Assembly (NCBI GenBank): GCA_011947345.1
Contig: JAAVTG010000003.1
Location: 49,551 to 113,550, forward strand
Source of the DNA: Phytophthora quininea
Taxonomy: Eukaryota > Oomycota > Peronosporomycetes > Peronosporales > Peronosporaceae
Reading direction: 5' to 3'
DNA: 64,000 bases
The notes beneath the pieces were generated by a model, which worked only from the letters and a program-made list of their open reading frames with translations, had not been told where the DNA came from and did not search any database. This document shows, piece after piece, positions 50,501 through 60,764 of this stretch. A program made the translations under genes and the position numbers. Positions within the stretch are counted from its first letter, which is position 1; every line of letters starts with the position of its first letter.

Positions 50501-53500
50501 GAAGCAAGCTCTTTACAGAGGCACCGGAATTTGACGGGTCCTGTTCCCAGTGGTGCGCGATGAGCATCTTGTCTGCGCCACACTTGGAAATTTGTCGATG
50601 CATTCCACCATATTGGGCTGAATAACGAGTTTTGGAGTGTCTTCATTCTAGTGTATCGTAATGAGTACTTGCTTGGCCATTTTACGCGTCTCCAATCTTG
50701 CAGTAGTTTACGCCACCATAACGGGAGCATTGTTGCTTTCCATCCAGGAGGTTCAGGTGGATTTTGTAGCAAAACTCTCCCGACCACGGACGTACAAATT
50801 CCCCATATCGGTGTCGTAGTAATTCTGCTATGGGTCTATACCACACTGTTTCGTCGTTTTCATTATGACAAGCGAGGACTTTGACAAATTTTTGAAGGAA
50901 GAGAAAACGTTGTCTCCGGATGCAGGACATAATCTCTGGTACCCCAATTCCATCGTCTTGCCGTGCTTGTATGGCAAATGAAGTGGGAACGATGTTAATA
51001 CCTCCACGACTAGCTCCCACCCGGTTGTAGAGTATGAACGTTTTTACGGCGCTTTGCCATCGTTTGATATACCTAGTGGGAATAACAGTCGTCGTCGTAA
51101 AATACCATATCGTCGACAGTACGATAGCTTGAACAATTAGTCGCCTTCCCACGAGTGTTCGAGCTCGCCCTTTCCAAAGTTGAAGTCTTGTCATCAGCTT
51201 GTGATCTAATTGTTTGGCTAACTCGGTCGAAGTGTCGAGATTACCAAATGGTAGACCAAGGTACTTGACGGTGTCACCTTTCCTCAGCGATCGTAGTGGT
51301 TCAAGAATGGGAGGCTTTCGATGATTATTGAGACTCATTATTACGCTCTTGGAGTGGTTGAGTTTAGCTCCTGATCCCGCGCAGTAGCAGTCAACGAGAT
51401 GCAGTTCATTTTGAGAGAAGAAGCATCATTGGCGAATAGCACTGTGTCATCTGCAAAAATGCTACTGGAATCGAGAGCGTGTCGTCAACTCGAACACCAA
51501 GCTCTCGTTTCTCTCGAAGCAAATTTCCCAGGGGTTCAAGTGTCAGCGCAAAAGAAAGGGTGAAAGGGGGTCACCTTGCTTAACACCTCGGGATGGCTCC
51601 AGCGCATCTTGCGCCCAACCATTTATCATTAGCGAACACTTTGATCCTTTGTATAGCAAGTTGATCCACGAGAGGAACCGCTTTCCAAAACGTTGACGCT
51701 CCATCACTTTGAAAAGGTAATTTCGATTAACGCGGTCATATGCCTTCGCGAAGTCAAGGAAGGCTGCAACTCCTTGCCTGTGTTCACAGGTCACCAAATG
51801 TTGGAGGTCGTGTACTAACATGACTTGTTGATGAATAGATCTTCCGGGGGTGTTCGGAGTAGTTCGAACTTTTGGCGGAGCAGCTGAAACACAGCAAGCC
51901 GGCGACCTCCACGCCCACTTCGCTGTGTGGTTGCACGGATTCCCTCAATCGTCAGGGGAATTGCACGACCAGTTATCTATGAATGGCCCTTTCCGCGAGA
52001 GAGTACTTCGATTTGCTGATACGGTCATCTCCACGAAGTTGCCGGCACTACCAGAGCGCGATACTTGTCCTGCTCCCTGTCGAGGACATCTCAATTCGGT
52101 AAATGCTGGTATTGAGGCCTTTCGACGCCCGTTGCCCGGACAAAAGCCTCCCACAACTTCCTCATGCTCACGGTGCGAAAAAATCTGTGATAAAGATTTG
52201 ATCAATGCGGGTATTGATCACCTTGCAGCGCTGGATGAGGTGACAATGTCGCCAGATTTCGAAGACTATCTGAAGTGCCGATCAGCTTCCAGTGAACCTC
52301 TCAGAAATGCTAGCCCGGAGCTCGAAGTTAGTGTTGCTATCCGCGACGTCGAGGTGAACTACTGGACGCACTCAAAATCTTGCTTCAAAGTACGTTCCTG
52401 CTGAATGGGCACATTGTTTTTATTCTAAATGTGATCACGTGTTTCCTAGATGACGTCTCGGACACCTCGCGGATCAGTTTGTCGATTCTTTAACCCGACG
52501 CGCCGTCACCAGCGTCTACTCATGTCGACGAGATGGGCCGTCTCAGGTTACAACGGCAGATTGGTTGCGAATACCTAAATCCTTTCAACTCCGTTGTGAT
52601 GCAAGTCTTCAAGTGCAACCACGACGTTCAACTCGTCCTTGGGTCGGACAAACGCAATGTCGCTGCCTACGTCTGCAAGTATTGTATGAAAAACCAGAAT
52701 CCTGTCGAAAATCGGCTTGCATTGTCGATTGCTGCATTTGTGAAAGGTGTGAAGAGCGCGAACCGCTTGCCACCGGAGCCAGCGGCGGCGGTGAGAGGCC
52801 ATCGGATTCTCGCCTCCATGTTGTACTCTATTACAAACGGACAGGAAGTCGCGGCATCGATGGCGGCACTGTATCTGCGTCGAGAATCAGCATTCTGGTT
52901 CTCTTATAACGCCGTTCACATCGACGCCACAAAACTTCTCGAGACAGTAAAGAGCGCGCAAGAAGTGACTATTTCGTCTTCTCAAATTTTCGGTGGGAAG
53001 CCTCCTCATATTCGTGCGGTGGGATCGACGCTGTTTCGCTATTGGAATCGAGAAAAATCACTAGAACATTTGTGGTTTGCAGAGGTGTGTGAGCACTATC
53101 GGAGTGGAAAATCAAGGACAGCCAGCACAACTGCAGATTCGATGGGCATGAGCTCTCAGCCTGGTGGGTTCATTGCTGCCGATAGGCCAAGTGTAATACT
53201 TCTATCAGGGCGGCCATTGCCGGATTTATCGAACGCTCCCGATGCGCCATCTCGAGACTTTTACTTTTGCACATTACTGATGCTGTTTCGACCGCATCGC
53301 CGTCGTGAATTCGTTCCTATCGGAGCGGATGCCAAAGCTCAGTACAGAGCATTCATTGCGTCTGGCACACCCGATGCTGTTACTGCGTGTCAACTGTTTG
53401 AACGTCATTGGGCAGAGTTTTACATGAGCCAGAAGTCGTCAAACCCAGATGTGCTCTCCCCGAGGAAGAGCTACTGCGAAGTCACCCCGAAGACGACTGT

Positions 53501-53585
53501 CGTCGGTGTGGTCACAGTGACGACGATGATTTTGATATCAACAGTGAAGACGACACGTCCGATATTGACAGCGACGGCGAAATGA
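47587..53585 (+). pseudogene. Helitron Rep (HUH endonuclease) region
   Basis: Segments at 47960-48979, 49070-49439, 51850-52404 and 52533-53585 form one protein interrupted by frameshifts and the LINE. After removing the LINE and one target copy the frame reads RGGGVFGVVRTFGGAAET without a break. Key Rep motifs are GDLHAHFAVWLHGFP (HxH) and NVAAYVCKYCMKNQNPVEN (Tyr-x2-Lys-Tyr-x2-Lys). The Rep nicks and joins single-stranded ends during rolling-circle transposition. Confidence 0.75.
49440..51849 (-). mobile_element. 5'-truncated LINE (non-LTR retrotransposon) inside the Helitron
   Basis: A 13-bp target duplication GTGTTCGGAGTAG flanks it (49427-49439 and 51850-51862). Coding is on minus: it starts within the reverse transcriptase at PGRSIH, then has FLDFAKAYDRVN, GVKQGDPLSPFL, and FADDTVLFAND in a shifted frame. 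KYLGLPFG and a thumb region follow (51338-50682), then a C-terminal Cys/His zf-RVT-like region (50491-49523, CVRRSCAAIETVEHCFFSCP). The 3' end is TTTCTTTCTTT rather than a plain poly(A). 5' truncation with variable-length duplications is typical of target-primed reverse transcription. Confidence 0.82.
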
Positions 53586-53989
53586 ACCAGCCCTTTTCCG
53601 TTGTCGACCCCAGCGTCTCTCATTCTCTTGAAGTTGCCCGCAAAATTGTTTCGACTTCGCCTAATCTACTGGAACTTGTGAACTCAACCAGCGAGGAATA
53701 CCCTCAAATACGTGGTGTCTGTGAGAACTCGATGCCAAATGGCGCTGACGTGGATGGTTTTTAAGCATCTTGGTCAGCTGCAGCAAGCGGAGCTGGCAGT
53801 TCGTCAACGGGACACCGGCACCTCCGATCTAATCAACGCTTTTCCTGATCTACCTACCAGACTACCCAGATTTGAAGAGTGCTTTGAGCCTGTCCCGTAG
53901 CGAGACGCAGCACACTGTGATATTGCTCCGGCAGACCTACAAGATTTCCCACGCATCAGCGAAGTTTCCCTAGCATTTAGACTTAATTT

Positions 53990-55655
53990 TTGGCAGCACG
54001 TGGCTTTCGAGGTGGTGGCTCGCCATCTTCTCTACGCTTACCTAAAAGGCGTCGAGGAGGCGTCGGTCCCTATGACCGCTTCCGACCGCCAGCCGTACAA
54101 GCTCCGAGAGCAGTTGATAGCCTATTTGGGCGGGAAGCTGGCACTGGGAAGTCGACAATGATTCACTCGCTGCTCATTTTTGCGGAAAGATGGGGGCGCA
54201 GCGGGTCCGTCGAGACCATTGCATTCACCGGTGTAGCTGCATTGACCATTCGAGGGAAAACTATGCACTCGTCTCGGAACTTAAATATTTCTGGGGAAGG
54301 CCAGCGCAGCCCGGCAACGATGCAGATGAAACATGACTTCGCCAAAGTGGTAGTGACAATTGCGGACGAGATCTCGATGACAGATGAATCGCTGCTAGGG
54401 AGCACCGATCTCGCCTCAAGGGGCATGTCTTCAAAACCTCACATTCGAATGGGGAAAGCACACTGTTGTTTGTGGAGACTGGTTTCAGATTCCGTCCATT
54501 GGAGGAAGGCCATGTACGTAGCCATTCCATCGATTGCCAAATTACTGCCGAGCTTATTTAATCTGTTGCTATGTTGTCTAGGTTACATACCGCCAGAGAA
54601 ACCGCAAGCAAGTACTGCCACGCCGGATACGACTTGTATAGTAGCATCAACTTCGTCGTGGTTCTCACTGAAAACATGAGGGCCAAGACGGATCCGCTGT
54701 ACGCCAGCATTTTAGCGGGACTGCGATGGGGAAAAGCGTCCTCTGAGAATTTGAGGCGCCTCAATGCCCGAGTCTCCCAAGTATCCGTTCCGACCGAACC
54801 ATATCTATCATTCTATAGACCGTTCGTTGTCGCAACGAACAAGACTCGCTGTGCTATCAACAGCAAATGACGTTCAAGGTTTCTGCAGCAAGTGGGCAAC
54901 AATTGTACGCGTTCACGGCCGAGACGTCTTCACAATCAACGGATATTTTCGACAAACTCGTCAACAAGAACGACGACCTCACCGATCGAATCCCCATGCG
55001 CCTATATTCTTTCGTTGGCATGCCAGTTATGGTGACACGGCGCCCACCGCAGTTAAAGGACATCGGCGCGGTCTACAACGGCACCATCGGGACGATCGTT
55101 GGCTACTACCCTCCCATTGACGAGGCCTCCGCGGTACTCCAGGAGACCGAGAACGCAAGCGTAACCAGCCCCTCACAGCCACGACGGCTGATACTGCTGG
55201 AACTTCACGAGTGCGACAGAATCTTCGCGCCCAGGTTCGACCCAGGTGTCATCGGCATTCCACCCGTATCGGCTTCTGTCAACTTGAAGAAGTTGGGCAA
55301 CCTGGGGCAGGCTTCCATCACAGTTCGACAGTCCCCAATCGTTCCTGCATTCGCATGCACCACAGAAAAGTTACAGGGAAAGACTTGTCCAGATGGAGCT
55401 GTAGTCACGCACCTGCAGCGCCATGGCGGCGTGCCTCCACAGACCTTGTACGTCGCTGTATCACGAACCAAGACAATAAATACGCTCACTCTGACGCAGC
55501 CACTCACACCGGAGAGTATCGCCAAATTCCAACCCGATGCGGGTGCTGCAGCAGAGATGAAGCGGCTCATATCCATGATCTCCGAGCCACCATATATTTC
55601 AGAGTCTCAGCGAGCGATCTTCACTCAGTGGAAAGCAGAGCAGAACAACAATTAG
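53990..55655 (+). pseudogene. Helitron Pif1-type helicase
   Basis: Walker A REAGTGKST (about 54130-54160), GVAALTIRGKTMHS, Walker B TIADEISM, then after frame breaks (54680-54867) LTENMRAKTDP. The C-terminal helicase block is continuous from 54867 to 55655 (FVGMPVMVTRRP, YNGTIGTIVGYY, PAFACTTEKLQGKTC, TLYVAVSRTK). It unwinds DNA during Helitron transposition. The N-terminal half is damaged. Confidence 0.75.
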
Positions 55656-55761
55656 GTGGCGTCATAAACAAACCAGCACACACGACGTCTTCCTCAGCGC
55701 GTTGCTACACCTTCCTGTAACTGGGGCTTCAAGCAGCAGCACTAGTGCCACCACTCCAGCC

Positions 55762-55801
55762 CCATTGCAAGATCTTTCACAACGGAAAGATCTTGCAATG
55801 G
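55762..55801. terminator. Perfect 17-bp hairpin, Helentron 3' end
   Basis: CCATTGCAAGATCTTTC, a six-base loop ACAACG, then the exact reverse complement. No CTRR tetramer follows within 15 bases, as in Helentrons rather than canonical Helitrons. It probably acts as the transposition terminator. Confidence 0.7.
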
Positions 55802-56254
55802 AAGGATCGCAATGCTCAACAAGTTAGTTATTGAATGTTTATTATTATGCTTATTATTACGAAAAAATCTCAGTTGCTAAGAGACATTGCACGCACAGCG
55901 AAGCGGGCGTGACCCAGTTATGTCTAAATAATGAATAGAGTTAATGTAATAGCGCGATATTTACCTCACAAAAAGCGATTTTGACCGTATCCAAACTTCT
56001 CCAAAATTTAACGGACTTACGAAAACTTTGGCGCATGGTGATTCACTGACTGGTTCCCCGGGATCAAAACTTTCGTCGACATTGTCCACGTCGTCGAGTG
56101 ACTATGGACTCTATAAAGTGAATAGCTACGTGTTATACTCTCTTCTACCAGTTCTGCGTCATGAAAATCCAGACGTCTTCCACGTCGTTAGAGGCATAAT
56201 ATTATGTGATGTAGACTTGAATGTTGGTCGCGAAATGTCCGAGCCCAAGCAAGG
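55802..56254. other. AT-rich spacer upstream of epoxide hydrolase
   Basis: No gene recognised between the Helentron hairpin and the epoxide hydrolase promoter. Confidence 0.4.
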
Positions 56255-56270
56255 GATCACTTACCAATTT
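56255..56270 (+). promoter_or_regulatory. Oomycete Inr of epoxide hydrolase 1
   Basis: GATCACTTACCAATTT, about 13 of 16 consensus positions, 45 nt upstream of the ATG at 56315. Confidence 0.6.
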
Positions 56271-56314
56271 CCTCTCTCTCGTTCACTACCGTCGATTCTT
56301 CAGACGTATCGTCA

Positions 56315-57295
56315 ATGTCCGCTTTCTGGGATCAATGGGAGCACAAGTTTGCCCAAATCGACAACGACATCCAACTGCACTACATCGACGTTGGGCCTCG
56401 AGATGCCACCGCTGTTGTGCTCGTGCACGGATGGCCAGACCTCTGGTTCGGTTGGCGCTACCAAATCCAAGCGCTGTCTAAGACGTACCGTGTCATCGCT
56501 CCTGACCTACGTGGCTTCGGTCGCAGTTCGGCTCCACAGACGGTGGAGGGTTACGGCACGAAGAAGGTGACAGGTGATCTCGCCGGGCTGTTGGACTTCC
56601 TCAACCTGCCTCGTGCCGTGTTTGTCGGTCACGACTGGGGCGCCGTTATCACGTGGCGAATGTGTCTGTTCTACCCGAAGCGAGTGATCGCAGTTTGCAG
56701 TGTGTGTACTCCGTACATGCCTCCTACAGACAAGTTCATCGACACCGACACGTTGGTGCAAGCGGTCCCTCAGTTTTCGTACATGAAGCTACTTAGTTGT
56801 CCTTCAGAAGCTGCCGAGCTGCTGGACCCTGCACCTCGACGATTGTTCACCGCCACCTTCAGGCTGCACTCCGACATTGACACCACCCTCACGTTCGTGG
56901 AACTGCTGCGAGGTGTACCGGCATCTCCAAACCCAATTTTCACCGACCCATCCAAGCTTCTCAATCAAGACGAGCTCGACTACTACGTCGCTGAGTATAA
57001 ACGTTCAGGTTTCGCTGGGGGCTGCAACTACTACGCCGCACGTGCAATTGATTTCCAAGACGAGCACGATCTCCCTCGCATCGTAAGCCACCCCGCACTT
57101 TTGATCAGCCCTGCGCAGGATCGCGTGCTGAAGCCCGAGATGGCGGCTAGTATGGCCAACTTGGTTCCAAATCTGCAGCAGGAAATCGTCGACGACGCTA
57201 GCCACTGGGTTCTGTGGGAGCAGAAGGACGAAGTCACGCGGATTTTGTTCAAGTGGCTTGAAACAATTGATCTCCTAGCTGATAATGCGCCGTAG
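56315..57295 (+). CDS. Soluble epoxide hydrolase-type alpha/beta hydrolase, intronless
   Basis: 326 aa, intact, no signal peptide, so probably cytosolic. Motifs: HGWP at 38-41 (oxyanion hole), DLRGFGRSS, nucleophile Asp107 in GHDWGA, a cap domain with candidate ring-opening Tyr residues (FSYMKLL, LDYYVAEY), and the catalytic His in DDASHWVLWEQ near the end. Epoxide hydrolases open epoxides to diols through an Asp-ester intermediate; physiological roles include fatty-acid epoxides and detoxification. It is a paralogue of the next gene, with which it is convergent with a gap of only 94 bp. Confidence 0.88.
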   Translation: MSAFWDQWEHKFAQIDNDIQLHYIDVGPRDATAVVLVHGWPDLWFGWRYQIQALSKTYRVIAPDLRGFGRSSAPQTVEGYGTKKVTGDLAGLLDFLNLPRAVFVGHDWGAVITWRMCLFYPKRVIAVCSVCTPYMPPTDKFIDTDTLVQAVPQFSYMKLLSCPSEAAELLDPAPRRLFTATFRLHSDIDTTLTFVELLRGVPASPNPIFTDPSKLLNQDELDYYVAEYKRSGFAGGCNYYAARAIDFQDEHDLPRIVSHPALLISPAQDRVLKPEMAASMANLVPNLQQEIVDDASHWVLWEQKDEVTRILFKWLETIDLLADNAP

Positions 57296-57389
57296 CCGCA
57301 GAGGAATGCTACCGTTCTCATGTTCCTTACACTGGTTAACGAGAAAATTCAAAGCAAAACCATTTCCGACACTAAAAGACGAAACCCAC

Positions 57390-58566
57390 CTACAACTTGC
57401 TGCGGTCAGCTCCGGGTACCGAGACCTTGGCCAGCCACGCCGTCAACAGCTCATTCACTCGCTCCTTCTGCTCCCACAGCACCCAGTGACCAGCATCATT
57501 AACAACATGCATTTCGAGGTTCGGTAGGACGCTCGGCATCTTGCGAGCCAATTCCGGCTTGAGCACGTGGTCGTTGGCAGCGGCGATAAACAATGCCGGG
57601 TGCGTGATCACCGTCGGCAACCCTTGCTCGTCCTTGAAGTCGATCTCTCTCGTCGCGTAGTACTGACACGTGCTTTGGAATTTGGAGCGCTGGTACTGAT
57701 CCACATAGTACTGCAGCTCTTCCTCCGACAGCACCATCGAACGTTGGGTGTACGTGGGGTCCTCAGAATTGAGAACTCCTCGAAGCGTATCCACGATCGG
57801 CGTCTTGTCGTTCTCCAGCGCCGGACTCAGCTCCGAGTGTTTACGAAAAATCGCCGTGAAGAACCGACGCGGCTGCTGGTCCAACATCTTGCCCGTGTTG
57901 GCAGCATCGGCCAGCAGCTTCTGGTACTGGAAATACGGGACTTTGGCGACCACAACGTCAAGAGGAAAAATGCGCTTGGCCGGTGGAGTATACGCCGTGC
58001 ACACTGCCCCCACGGCGATGACGCGGTCGGGATGGTACAAGCACATCCGCCACACCATCGCTCCACCCCAATCGTGCCCGAGGAACACTGCCTTCTCAAT
58101 GTTCAGACCATCTAGCAACAACACTGTTAGTGACAACAAGCAGAGTCATTTCAACAAGAATATTACTGAGCAAAGCCACCAAGTCGTTGGTGACGTTCTT
58201 GGCTCCATACGCTTCGACATTCTGCGGCGTCGAGCTCTGACCGAAGCCGCGTAGATCTGTACAAGTCCCACGCTCTATCAGTCTTTTGCTACACGAAGTA
58301 TCAACTAGTACTTTACCAGGTACAATAAGCCGGTAGGAGCTTTGCAGCGCTTGGATTTGGTGCTGTAGTCATTGAAAAATGTCTTAGCCGTGTTTGACGC
58401 AGAGAAATCGGCGACGTCTCACCCTCCATCCGAACCAGAGATCGGGCCAGCCGTGCACCATCACAACTGGCAGCGCGTCTCGAGGCCCAACGTCCACATA
58501 GTGGATCTGGATTCCCTCATCCGTCTTCATGAACGCATGCGGCCATTGACTCGCCAGCGACGCCAT
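57390..58566 (-). CDS. Soluble epoxide hydrolase-type alpha/beta hydrolase, four exons
   Basis: The start chosen at 58566 aligns with the paralogue's N-terminus. Exons: 58423-58566, 58317-58362, 58167-58256 and 57390-58111; introns of 60, 60 and 55 nt all have GT-AG ends. The spliced product is 333 aa and rejoins every family motif: HGWP (39-42), FGWR|HQIQAL, VP|DLRGFGQSS, ALL|NGLNIEKAVFLGHDWGGAM (nucleophile Asp), DAGHWVLWEQKERV. Role as for the neighbour. All three introns lie in a region where the paralogue is continuous, so either introns were gained here or the other gene lost them. Confidence 0.85.
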
Positions 58567-58821
58567 CTCGACTGGGGGATCGCGAAAATGATTGCCGAAA
58601 ACGGTTTTCGCATCGTTGAAGTTTTCCGTTCTGTTAAACGGCATACAGCCTTCGATCGCTTCCCGAAAGGGCACAACGCGTCACTCGTAACGGCTCTCCA
58701 AGTCTATTCGTGGCGACCGTCATGTTGTCGTCAAAGATAAGACATGCAGGACGCCTCCATGTAATCTGCTTTTCCTCGCAGCAGCGACGCTCGCGCTTCT
58801 CCCGCTGCCTTCTGCGCTTGT

Positions 58822-60519
58822 ATGGCTGGTTCCCGCCTCTCACAGCCTCCGTCCGCGTCGCCTTCGACTTCCGACACCACCGAGCAGCAGCCCGAGGGCG
58901 GCATGTTCAAAGCCAACTTCCCAAAGACCAAGAAGATCTCCGACACGGTCGAGTCAAGCACCACCAAACCGCCGACCAAGTTCCTCGGTCGACCGACGAA
59001 CCGCGTGATACACTCGTCGAACGAAGCGACGTCGCGGACGGCGACCACTTCGGCGTTGGCGTCGCTCACGAGATTCCACAGCCGCACCGCCCACCAGAGC
59101 AACTCGGTCCGAGAGCGGAACAATGAAGACGCAGATCTAGGCAACAATTCGCTGCCGGTGATTGCCAACGGCGAGCTGCCGAGGATCGTGCCGAGTGTCG
59201 GCTCGACCTCGACTGGCGGCAACATCGTCACGTCTCAAGTGACTGCAACTCGAGTCAGTGGCGGCAAGACGTCGCCGATAGCGGAGCTGGCCAGGAAGAG
59301 ACAGCCACGCGGACTTGTGGGGTTGCAGAACCTCGGCAATACGTGGTGCGTGGAGCTGCGAGTGATGGAGGTGGCTGGTTACTGACTGACCGTGTTGCCG
59401 TTCAGCTTTATGAATAGTTGTCTGCAGTGTGTGAGCAACATTCCTGCGCTAGTCAAGTACTTCCAGCCAGGTCTGTATGCACGCGAAATTAACGACTCGA
59501 GTCCTACTAAAGGAGCACTCGCCAACGCCTTCGGCGACCTCATCAAGGCGCTCTGGACTGGAGATAAATTCACTGCCACTCGGCCGGTTGAGTTAAAACG
59601 TGTGATTGGAAAAGTGGCGTCAAGGTTTACAGGATACGACCAGCAGGACGCTCAGGAATTCCTGCGCTTCTTGCTCGACGGGCTGCACGAAGATCTGAAT
59701 CGAATCAAGAAGAAACCTGCGTACTACGAGATCAAAGACCGACCTGACGCCAAAGACAGAGAAGTCTCGGACGAATACTGGAAGTTTTACCAGGAACGAA
59801 ATGTCAGCGCGCTCTCGGAGCTCTTCTGTGGACAGCTGCGGTCCGAGATCCGCTGCGGCACGTGCAGCCACCGCTCGCTGTGCTTCGACGTGTTTTGGGA
59901 TTTGTCGTTGCCCGTACCGAAGAAGAACAGCAAGGGCAGTTCGTCGAGCCACCTTCGGCTATCCAGCAACTTCTTCAGTGGCGGCAGGACAGCGTCCGCT
60001 TCAGTGGAAACAGTGGCCACTGGGGCTGCTGCTTCAACCAGCGGCGTCTCGATCCACGACTGCCTCAAGTCGTACACGGAGCAGGAATACCTCGCTGACG
60101 ATGCGGCCTACTACTGCTCCAACTGCAAGACACACCGGTCGGTGGCCAAGAAGATCTCCATCTACCGACTGCCGTCGGTGTTGGTGCTGCATCTCAAGCG
60201 GTTCTCCTACTCGACTTTCAGTCGCGACAAGGTGAGCACGTCCATCAGCTTCCCGGCGCAGAGTCTCGACCTTGTCGACTACTGCGCCGACGACGCTGTC
60301 GTCGATGGCAGCACGCTGTACGACCTCACCGGAATCGTCCACCACATGGGCTCGCTCAATGGAGGCCACTACACGGCCGAGTGCCTCAACAGCGACACGA
60401 TGGAGTGGTTCGACTTCAACGACTCGTCCGTGTCGAGCATCAAGAAGCCGGAACTCCTCAGCTCGAGCGCCTACATGCTCTTCTACCAGCGACGAGAAGA
60501 AAAGTCCATCACACTATGA
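58822..60519 (+). CDS. Ubiquitin-specific protease (USP, C19 family)
   Basis: Two exons, 58822-59345 and 59406-60519, with a 60-nt GT-AG intron; 545 aa. Residues 1-160 are Ser/Thr/Pro-rich and probably disordered. The Cys box GLQNLGNTCFMNSCLQ has its catalytic Cys175 codon split TG|C by the intron. Then come DQQDAQEFLRFLLDGLHEDL, a zinc ribbon (CGTCSH and CSNCKTH), LHLKRFSY, catalytic His496 in SLNGGHYTAEC, WFDFNDSSV with the third residue, and SSSAYMLFYQRR at the end. USPs remove ubiquitin from proteins; the target is not inferable. The domain is compact, like short USP2/USP8-type enzymes. Confidence 0.9.
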
Positions 60520-60764
60520 CGACAGAGCAACCTGTCGCGAGCTCGGACGGCATTCGCGTGCCCAGCTCTTCGCGTTAGCAACCTTTTGAGCCGCGGAATC
60601 AATACAGTCGGCATTCTTCGGACGTCTTGTCTTGCGTCCTGCACTTGGCACGGCACGGTGGTCCTCGAACACTCGGAAGCCATTGGGCCAACTGGGTAAT
60701 GTAACGTAAGCTGTGTCGATTGTTCAACGTGGACGCTAACTAAATGCTAATGTAAGAGGCTAGC
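60520..60764. other. Convergent spacer between USP and Hsp70 genes
   Basis: 245 bp; must hold both 3' ends. No gene seen. Confidence 0.4.

Larger units (their letters stand above)
47272..55801 (+). mobile_element. Helitron/Helentron, decayed, with nested LINE
   Basis: Plus-strand pieces give the Helitron order. First is an N-terminal Cys region (MEDAACAVCEIL at about 47635) and a Helitron-like N domain (47960-49439). Next is the Rep region with LHAHFAVW (HUH) and YVCKYCMK (two-tyrosine type), then a Pif1-type helicase (53990-55655). A perfect 17-bp hairpin lies 106 bp after the last stop (55762-55801), as expected for the 3' terminus of Helentrons. The left end is uncertain. Frameshifts and stops show it is no longer autonomous. 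Confidence 0.75.
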
